From contig DASWHW010000198.1 of NCBI GenBank assembly GCA_036397975.1, positions 1 through 30,058 of the forward strand: a stretch of 30,058 bases of DNA. Reading direction: 5' to 3'. The notes beneath the pieces are model-generated. The model saw nothing but the letters and a program-made list of their open reading frames with translations. It was not told the origin of the DNA and did not search any database. Position numbers and translations under genes: made by a program. Each line of letters opens with the position of its first letter. Position 1 is the stretch's first letter. This DNA comes from SZUA-287 sp036397975. Its GTDB lineage: Bacteria; Bacteroidota; Ignavibacteria; UBA10030; UBA6906. Positions 24,329-30,058 of this stretch are shown piece by piece.

Positions 24329-24691
24329 ATGAAGAAAGTATTATTGATCTCTTTGCCGTTGCTGCTCGTTGGTGCAATGGCTTTTGCGGGAAGTATCCAG
24401 AAGGGTGAATTCCAGGGAGACGTGAAAAGTGAAGGCTGGACACTCAACGCAGGGAGTGGTTCCCGTTCGCACATTGTCTTTGTCAAATTCGACAAACCCT
24501 TCGATACTCCACCTCAAGTTGTCGTCTCCATGACAGGTTCGTCATCGGCGGCAGCAAAAGATGGCTCCACGAACATTGCGGTCAGTCCGGATCGAGTGAC
24601 CCGCGATGGATTTGTAGTGAAGGTGAGCACCTGGGGGGAAAGCAAAGTGTTCGCAGTCTATGGCAGCTGGATTGCATTCACGGACAAGTAA
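24329..24691 (+). CDS. Small secreted protein with an H-type lectin domain
   Basis: The ATG at 24329 follows a perfect AAGGAGG. The 120-residue product has a signal sequence (MKKVLLISLPLLLVGAMAFA) and one domain, about 28-118. That domain reads as the H-type lectin fold: a V-x-F-x-K-P-F...P-P-x-V-V-V-S pattern (HIVFVKFDKPFDTPPQVVVS), then NIAVSPDRVTRDGFVVKVSTW and the closing YGSWIAF. This family was first described in snail and slime-mould agglutinins that bind N-acetylgalactosamine; sugar binding here is inferred. There is no membrane anchor or sorting domain, so it is probably periplasmic or released. It is a single-gene unit with its own promoter and terminator. Confidence 0.8.
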   Translation: MKKVLLISLPLLLVGAMAFAGSIQKGEFQGDVKSEGWTLNAGSGSRSHIVFVKFDKPFDTPPQVVVSMTGSSSAAAKDGSTNIAVSPDRVTRDGFVVKVSTWGESKVFAVYGSWIAFTDK

Positions 24692-24717
24692 ATCTTCCAG
24701 ATCCAAATTGTTCTATT

Positions 24718-24743
24718 GGGCTGCCACGTGGTAGCCCTTTTTT
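24718..24743 (+). terminator. Rho-independent terminator after the lectin gene
   Basis: GGGCTGCC (24718-24725) pairs with GGTAGCCC (24730-24737, one G-U pair) around loop ACGT, followed by six T residues (24738-24743). It starts 27 bases after the stop. Confidence 0.88.
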
Positions 24744-24770
24744 ATATCGCGTAATCGGAGGAGTGCTCCC

Positions 24771-25154
24771 TTGGTTATCGGAGGTTTTTCTGGCACGGTC
24801 AAAAAGGTATTCATTCTCCTGTTCATCGTTGGCATTGGAGTGGGAATCTGGTTTGCGTTTGCTCTGTGGACCGGACTGTACTCGGTGTATTCCTTCCCTC
24901 CTGGCAAGGAACACAAAGACGGAGTAACATTGATCGTCAATCGCGAAAGTGGTGAACCACTCTTTAATTCTCCTGACTATGTAGAGCCACCAAAACCTCC
25001 ACCGGCCGAGCGCACTGGACTAGGGTTTGGGAATATCCCGATGCCCAAGAAGCCCCTTTCGATTCGTACAATTGTGGAACTTCCGTACATCGAATGGGCT
25101 TATAAGAAGTCGTTGCCAGAGAAAGAAGATAAGGGAAAAAAGAAACCGATCTGA
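24771..25154 (+). CDS. Single-span membrane protein of unknown function (TTG start)
   Basis: GGAGGAG (24757-24763) lies seven bases before TTG 24771, which decides this unusual start. The 127-residue product has one membrane span (about 12-34, VFILLFIVGIGVGIWFAFAL), then a short folded part and a Pro-rich stretch (EPPKPPPAER) with a Lys-rich C-terminus (PEKEDKGKKKPI). No family was recognised. It precedes the MacA/MacB-like genes by about 107 bases and may or may not share their transcript. Confidence 0.6.
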   Translation: MVIGGFSGTVKKVFILLFIVGIGVGIWFAFALWTGLYSVYSFPPGKEHKDGVTLIVNRESGEPLFNSPDYVEPPKPPPAERTGLGFGNIPMPKKPLSIRTIVELPYIEWAYKKSLPEKEDKGKKKPI

Positions 25155-25261
25155 TGTAACCGGACCCGCGAACAGTACGTATAGAACCGTTGACTGTAAC
25201 CCACTTGGTTCACTCAACCGACATACCTGTATCTTTCCATCGCATCTATGAGAGTTTGAGA

Positions 25262-26458
25262 ATGAGTACGAAGAGTGCTGATCTTTCAGCGCTAAGAATA
25301 AACAGAAACAAAGAAGAGGACCCGTCCGACGGCAGAAAGCCGCCCTGGAAGCTGATTGTCTTTCTCCTGGTCGTTGCAATCCTTGCAGCATCCTACTTTG
25401 GGCTTAAAGATCGCTTCACGTCGATTCCTGAGGTTGAACTCACGACGGTTTCCTTGACATACCCTTCACAGGAAAATGCGGTCCTCACGGCAAGTGGCTA
25501 TGTGGTTGCTCAACAAAAGGCATCAGTAGCATCAAAAGGAACTGGCAGACTAGTCTACCTCGGGGTGGAGGAGGGGGATAAGGTATCGAAAGGAGAAATA
25601 ATTGCCCGCCTCGAAGACTCTGACGTTCTTGCGGCACTGGAGAAGGCACACGCCGATTTAGAATTTGCTGTTGCAGACTCCGTAGAAGCATCACAGGCGT
25701 TCGCGCGTGAGGAAGCAATGTATGCGCGTAAGCTCACATCGACGGCTGAATTTGATCTTGCTTCAGCGCGCATCAATAAAGTTGTCGCTTCAATAAAAGG
25801 GGCACGAGCATCTCTTTCGGGTGCACAGGTCTCTCTTGAAAACACGAGAATTCGCGCGCCATTTGATGGCACTGTCCTCACAAAGGACGCCGACGTCGGA
25901 GAGGTCGTGGCACCGTTTGCTTCTTCCGCAAACTCCCGGGGAGCGGTTGTAACCATGGCGGATATGTCATCACTCGAAGTTGAGGCGGATGTTTCTGAGT
26001 CAAACATCACACGGGTGAAGGTTGGACAACCGTGTGAGATTGCTCTCGATGCATACCCGGAAATTCGTTATCAAGGATTTGTGCACAAGATCGTTCCGAC
26101 TGCGGATAGAGCAAAGGCAACCGTACTCACAAAAGTTCGGTTCAAACAGAAGGATGAGCGCGTCCTCCCCGAAATGAGTGCGAAGGTTCTCTTTTTGGAA
26201 AAGGAATTAAGTAACGAGGAGCAACAGAATATTCGCCCTCTTCTTACAGTCCCGACGAGTTCCGTTATTCTTCGGGACGATAAGTCGGTGGCTTTTAAAG
26301 TGCGCGATGAGAGAGCGGAAGTTGTCTCTGTGATAACTGGCGCCGCTGTTGGCACTCGCGTAGAAATCCTTGAGGGGCTCACGGCAGGGGAAAAAATAAT
26401 CCTTCATCCTCCTCGGGATCTTACAACGGGAGATCGAGTACGAATAAAGGGCAACTGA
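25262..26458 (+). CDS. MacA-like membrane fusion protein (RND/ABC adaptor subunit)
   Basis: From ATG 25262 the protein has 398 residues. One N-terminal membrane span (about 30-46) is followed by the biotinyl-lipoyl half domain (GRLVYLGVEEGDKVSKGEII), a helical hairpin (about 120-190) and the second lipoyl half (TRIRAPFDGTVLTKDADVGE). Beta-barrel and membrane-proximal domains complete it. Such adaptors link an inner-membrane ABC permease to an outer-membrane channel. The ATPase and two permeases follow within 23, 4 and 7 bases, so this is the adaptor of that system. A longer start at 25190 is not favoured. No outer-membrane TolC-type gene is present in the window. Confidence 0.9.
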   Translation: MSTKSADLSALRINRNKEEDPSDGRKPPWKLIVFLLVVAILAASYFGLKDRFTSIPEVELTTVSLTYPSQENAVLTASGYVVAQQKASVASKGTGRLVYLGVEEGDKVSKGEIIARLEDSDVLAALEKAHADLEFAVADSVEASQAFAREEAMYARKLTSTAEFDLASARINKVVASIKGARASLSGAQVSLENTRIRAPFDGTVLTKDADVGEVVAPFASSANSRGAVVTMADMSSLEVEADVSESNITRVKVGQPCEIALDAYPEIRYQGFVHKIVPTADRAKATVLTKVRFKQKDERVLPEMSAKVLFLEKELSNEEQQNIRPLLTVPTSSVILRDDKSVAFKVRDERAEVVSVITGAAVGTRVEILEGLTAGEKIILHPPRDLTTGDRVRIKGN

Positions 26459-26480
26459 TCAATTATTCACTGGAGATTGA

Positions 26481-27164
26481 ATGGCTGGCAACGGATTTGT
26501 TCAAGTCGACAAAGTTTCGAAATCGTATCAGCGGGATGCGATAAAGGTTGAGGTGCTCACGAACATTTCTCTCACTGTTCCTGAGGGAGAGTTTCTTGCT
26601 TTGATGGGTCCTTCCGGTTCCGGAAAGACCACGCTTCTCAACCTCATCGCGGGCATCGACCGACCCGATCAGGGGAGTGTTGTGGTCAACAAGGTTGATA
26701 TCGACGGCCTTGGTGAATCTGCACTTGCGAAATGGCGGGCAAATAATGTGGGATTCATCTTTCAGTTCTACAATCTCATGCCCGTCCTCACCGCATATGA
26801 AAACGTTGAGCTGCCTCTCCTCCTGACCCGGCTCTCGAAGAAGGAAAAAATGGAGCACGTAGAAACCGCCTTGAAACTGGTAGGTCTTGCCGATCGGATC
26901 CATCATTATCCACGGCAACTTTCTGGAGGTCAGGAACAGAGGGTGGCAATAGCGCGCGCCCTCGTTACCGATCCGGCCCTGATCGTTGCGGATGAACCGA
27001 CAGGGGATCTGGACAAAGTCTCGGCCGAAGAAATCATGACGCTACTGGAAAGACTCAACAAAGAGTTCAAGAAGACGATTGTGATGGTTACCCACGACCC
27101 TCGCGCGGCTGAGAAAGCCCATAAAGTGATGCATCTGGACAAAGGTGAACTGACGAAGGGATAG
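26481..27164 (+). CDS. MacB/LolD-type ABC transporter ATPase
   Basis: A 227-residue nucleotide-binding subunit with all required motifs: Walker A GPSGSGKTT (43-51), Q-loop Q95, signature LSGGQ (147-151), Walker B LIVADEP with E172, D-loop and switch H205. The MacB/LolD subfamily is shown by the FQFYNLMPVLTAYENVELP stretch. GGAG lies six bases before the ATG. It powers the two adjoining MacB-type permeases, which move substrate (drugs, peptides, lipids or lipoproteins) without a classical transport channel; the substrate is unknown. Confidence 0.95.
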   Translation: MAGNGFVQVDKVSKSYQRDAIKVEVLTNISLTVPEGEFLALMGPSGSGKTTLLNLIAGIDRPDQGSVVVNKVDIDGLGESALAKWRANNVGFIFQFYNLMPVLTAYENVELPLLLTRLSKKEKMEHVETALKLVGLADRIHHYPRQLSGGQEQRVAIARALVTDPALIVADEPTGDLDKVSAEEIMTLLERLNKEFKKTIVMVTHDPRAAEKAHKVMHLDKGELTKG

Positions 27165-27167
27165 CGT

Positions 27168-28334
27168 ATGTTTATTTTTCGATTAATCCTGAAGAACGCA
27201 CTCCGCCATAAACTCCGAACGTTTTTGACTATTCTTGGAATTTGCATTGCGGTAACAGCGTTCGGCTTTCTCCGAACTATTGTCACGGCGTGGTCTGCTG
27301 GGGTAGAAATGTCCAGCGTGACAAGAATGATCACCCGCCACAAAGTATCTTTCATCATGCCTTTGCCTAAATCGTATAGGGAAAAAATCCAAACGATTGC
27401 TGACGTGGATCAGGTGACATACGCCAATTGGTTCGGTGGTTTGTACAAGGATCCGAACGACTGGAAGAATTTCTTCCCGCGAATGGCGGTTGACCCTGAG
27501 ACATACTTCGATATTTATCCGGAGTTTGTTCTTTCGGAAAAGGAGCTGGCAGATTTTCGCAAGGAACGGAATGCCTGTGTCGTGGGGACTAAGATTGCCA
27601 AGGAGCATGGATTCAAGATTGGCGATATCGTTTCCATGGATGGAGACATCTATCCGGGAAAGTGGGACTTCGTTGTTCGCGGCATCTACAAGGGGAAGGA
27701 CGAAACATGGGATGAAACCCAGATGCTGTTTCAGTGGGACTATCTTAACGAGCGCATTACCCAACAGCAGCCCACGCGCCAGGGCAATGTTGGATGGTAT
27801 GTTCTCCGTGTCAAAGATCAAAATGCGATGCCGGCCGTCGCTCGCGAGGTGGATGAATTGTTCAGTAATTCCCGGGCGGGCACCAAAACTGAAACTGAGA
27901 AAGAGTTTCAACAAAGTTTTGTTTCGATGTCGAGTGCGATCATTACCTCGCTGGAGGCAATCTCGTATATTATCATCGGCATCATTCTTCTCATTCTCGC
28001 AAATACGATCGCGATGGCAGCACGTGAGCGAACTCGCGAGTATGCGGTGCTGAAGACGCTTGGTTTCTCCTCCGTCCACATCGTCGGCCTCATTGCCGGT
28101 GAATCACTGCTCCTGGCTTGTCTCGGTGGCGCGCTTGGCTTGGCGCTCACGTTCCCCATTTCCGCGGGCTTTGCAAAGCTATTCCCGACATTCTTCCCGA
28201 TTTTCAATGTCGAAGATATCACCATCATCCTGGCAGTTTCGGTAGCCCTTCTTGCAGGTATAATCGCAGCGACATTCCCAACGAGTGCAACACTCCGGAC
28301 AAAAATCGCCGACGGTCTCAGACAAATAGGATAG
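27168..28334 (+). CDS. MacB/FtsX-family ABC permease, first copy
   Basis: The 388-residue protein has one N-terminal span (about 18-42), a large periplasmic domain (about 45-255, MacB_PCD-like) and three C-terminal spans in an FtsX domain. Between the second and third spans lies the cytoplasmic coupling segment RERTREYAVLKTLGFSS, a hallmark of the family. It starts four bases after the ATPase stop and is followed seven bases later by a second permease, so the two probably form a heterodimer. Confidence 0.9.
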   Translation: MFIFRLILKNALRHKLRTFLTILGICIAVTAFGFLRTIVTAWSAGVEMSSVTRMITRHKVSFIMPLPKSYREKIQTIADVDQVTYANWFGGLYKDPNDWKNFFPRMAVDPETYFDIYPEFVLSEKELADFRKERNACVVGTKIAKEHGFKIGDIVSMDGDIYPGKWDFVVRGIYKGKDETWDETQMLFQWDYLNERITQQQPTRQGNVGWYVLRVKDQNAMPAVAREVDELFSNSRAGTKTETEKEFQQSFVSMSSAIITSLEAISYIIIGIILLILANTIAMAARERTREYAVLKTLGFSSVHIVGLIAGESLLLACLGGALGLALTFPISAGFAKLFPTFFPIFNVEDITIILAVSVALLAGIIAATFPTSATLRTKIADGLRQIG

Positions 28335-28340
28335 AACATC

Positions 28341-29513
28341 ATGATTGTTCCTTTGAAGTATATATGGCGCAGCCTTTGGACGAGACGCCTTACCACTGTT
28401 CTCACGCTCGGCGGTATCGCACTCGTGGCGTTCGTGTTCGCCGCTGTTCTCATGCTTGCGCACGGACTGGAAGAGACTCTCATCGAGACAGGTTCTGAAG
28501 ACAATGTAATCGCGCTTCGCAGGTCGGCAACCTCGGAGCTTGTGAGCCAAATTGAGAGAGATGGTGCGAACGTTCTTCTTTCCCAGCCAGAAATTGCAAT
28601 CGGACAGGGTGGAAAATCCTTCGCATCAACAGAGACGTACATTATTATTAACCTGGGAAAAAAAGAAACGAACGACATGGGAAATATTGTCGTCCGTGGA
28701 ATTTCTCCACAAGCGATCGACCTGCGGCCCCAACTGAAGATCACAGATGGACGCATGTTCGAGTTTGGCAAGGATGAAATTATCGTCGGCAAGAGCATCA
28801 ATGCGAAATTCGCGGGCGCAGACATTGGCCAACGAATCAAGTTTGGTGATGATTGGTGGACCGTCGTTGGCGTCTTTGAAGCTGCAGGCACCGCATTTGA
28901 ATCAGAGATCTGGGGGGATGTTGAGCAGTTCATGCCTGCATTCGGCCGGCCTGTTTTTTCAACGGTGACTGCCCGCCTCAAGGGAAAGAATGGATTCGCC
29001 GCGCTCAAGTCCAGAATGGAAAATGATCCTCGAACACAATATATTGACCTGAAAATCGAACGAGCGTATTATCAAGAGCAATCAAAGTTGATGTCGGACT
29101 TCATCAAGATCCTCGGTTTGATCGTGACAATCATTTTCAGCATCGGTGCCGTAATCGGAGCAGCCATTACCATGTATGCCGCCGTTGCCAACCGAACGCG
29201 AGAGATTGGGACTTTCCGTGCTCTTGGATTCAGCAGGCCAAGTGTCTACCTCGCGTTCCTTGTCGAGTCTATCTTCATCGCTATTATCGGAGGAAGCGTC
29301 GGCATAGCGCTCGCATCGCTCATGTCTTTCTTCAGTTTCTCGACCACGAACTTTTCTTCATTCTCCGAACTTGCTTTCGGCTTCCGGATGTCACCGGATA
29401 TCATTATTGGGACCCTTATCTTCTCACTTGTTATGGGCATCTTTGGCGGGTTCTTCCCGGCCGTGCGCGCCACCCGATTGAAGATCATCGATTCTCTCCG
29501 CGCTGCATCCTGA
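28341..29513 (+). CDS. MacB/FtsX-family ABC permease, second copy
   Basis: The 390-residue protein has the same layout as its neighbour: one N-terminal span (about 18-42), a periplasmic domain and three C-terminal spans, with the coupling segment ANRTREIGTFRALGFSRPS. The sequence is clearly diverged from the first permease, especially in the periplasmic domain, so the pair is not a recent duplication. It completes the adaptor-ATPase-permease-permease operon. No terminator is apparent in the 200 bases that follow. Confidence 0.9.
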   Translation: MIVPLKYIWRSLWTRRLTTVLTLGGIALVAFVFAAVLMLAHGLEETLIETGSEDNVIALRRSATSELVSQIERDGANVLLSQPEIAIGQGGKSFASTETYIIINLGKKETNDMGNIVVRGISPQAIDLRPQLKITDGRMFEFGKDEIIVGKSINAKFAGADIGQRIKFGDDWWTVVGVFEAAGTAFESEIWGDVEQFMPAFGRPVFSTVTARLKGKNGFAALKSRMENDPRTQYIDLKIERAYYQEQSKLMSDFIKILGLIVTIIFSIGAVIGAAITMYAAVANRTREIGTFRALGFSRPSVYLAFLVESIFIAIIGGSVGIALASLMSFFSFSTTNFSSFSELAFGFRMSPDIIIGTLIFSLVMGIFGGFFPAVRATRLKIIDSLRAAS

Positions 29514-29714
29514 CTCATGACTAGATTCGATTAGCTTTCGAGTTACGTGGCTACCTTTGTCCCACCGGGCAAAAGCATGCCATCCCGTGTAGAATCTCCT
29601 CTCGAATTATTGGCGTTTTCATTGAAATATGATACCATTGCCTCAGTTTCTTGTGGCACTCAATTGGATGATTAGAGTCTTGATAGATTTTGTGGGACAG
29701 GATGAGAGGAAGAT

Positions 29715-30058
29715 ATGAATCTACTAGTTGTTGACGACGACCAAAACTACCGCGAATTAGCAAGCGAAGTCCTATCTCTGCAAGGCCACGTTGTCCACAC
29801 CGCCGCGGATGGTGCAGAGGCTTATCAAATTCTTCAAACAGACAGGATTGAGATCGTGGTGTCGGACATTCGAATGCCCCGGCTCAACGGTATGGAGCTT
29901 CACCGCCTTATCCGTTTCAGCGCAAGCTATCGAACAACTCCCTTCGTGTACATTTCCGGGTATCTTGACTACAGGTTGGGGAAGGTTATTGAAAACCCAT
30001 CCATCGATTTTTTCATGAACAAGAACGAGCCTCTTTCCTTCCTCGTCGGTCTTGTTGA
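29715..30058 (+). CDS. Response regulator receiver domain, 3' end missing
   Basis: ATG 29715 follows GAGGAAG and the frame is open to the right edge (114 codons). The visible part is a receiver domain: acidic cluster D7-D8-D9 (VVDDDQNYRE), acceptor D51 (VVSDIRMPRLNGMEL), S81 and K103. The acceptor neighbourhood is typical of NtrC- and other transcription-factor-type regulators, but the output domain lies beyond the window. It follows the transporter operon by about 200 bases, so control of the transporter is possible but unproven. Confidence 0.85.
   Translation, partial: MNLLVVDDDQNYRELASEVLSLQGHVVHTAADGAEAYQILQTDRIEIVVSDIRMPRLNGMELHRLIRFSASYRTTPFVYISGYLDYRLGKVIENPSIDFFMNKNEPLSFLVGLV

Noticed and set aside
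27183..28079. 298-codon minus-strand frame opposite the first permease
   Set aside because: Antisense shadow of a well-supported gene, with no family signal.
27908..29008. 366-codon minus-strand frame opposite the two permease genes
   Set aside because: It is a shadow frame with low-complexity Ser/Arg/Ala composition, no ribosome site and no recognisable domain, while both permeases are clear on the plus strand.
29519..29714. Terminator or small gene between the second permease and the response regulator
   Set aside because: No stem followed by a T run and no supported frame was found.
1..30058. CRISPR array, insertion sequence or prophage
   Set aside because: No regularly spaced direct repeats, transposase, integrase or structural phage genes were seen on either strand.

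Overview
The window looks like chromosome of a free-living Gram-negative bacterium of the Bacteroidota/Chlorobi/Ignavibacteria (FCB) assemblage. The main reasons are a secreted M23 peptidase ending in a type IX secretion-type sorting domain (NYPNPFNPSTTI...), several lipoproteins, a beta-propeller protein with Asp-box repeats typical of this group, and promoters that often read TTG-N19/20-TAnnTT. Base composition is moderate. I see no phage genes, no insertion sequence and no CRISPR array.

Layout, left to right. 1-1179 (minus) is the start of an exported Asp-box propeller protein that runs off the left edge; divergent from it is an NHL-repeat lipoprotein (1387-2415). 2579-5402 holds two glutamate dehydrogenases of different subfamilies in tandem, closed by a strong terminator. 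5501-8530 encodes a large fusion of two receiver domains and a PEP-synthase-type ATP-grasp domain without the usual swivelling-histidine and PEP-binding domains; a stand-alone receiver protein converges on it. 9188-12286 holds a truncated PhnB-like gene, a PAP2 phosphatase, and a coupled pair of envelope proteins (lipoprotein plus coiled-coil membrane protein) of unknown function. 12308-16228 is a protein-processing block: FKBP-type isomerase lipoprotein and M64 peptidase (minus), divergent from an LTA4H-like M1 aminopeptidase (plus).

16334-22633 is all on the minus strand: molybdopterin synthase (moaD-moaE), a two-PDZ exported protein with a heptad-repeat tail, a truncated DUF1572 gene, a small membrane protein with a methyltransferase, the secreted M23 peptidase and tRNA-Asp. 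From 22964 everything is on the plus strand: a tightly overlapping operon of a YjbQ-family protein, DUF3052 and DUF423; a secreted H-type lectin-domain protein; a one-span membrane protein; a MacA/MacB-like export system with one membrane fusion protein, one ATPase and two separate permeases; and the first 114 residues of a response regulator cut by the right edge.

Functional themes are nitrogen/carbon node metabolism (glutamate dehydrogenases), envelope and secreted proteins, and phosphorelay-type signalling. The least explained items are the REC-REC-ATP-grasp fusion, the lipoprotein/coiled-coil pair and the PDZ/heptad protein. All assignments are by eye from sequence; no database search was run.
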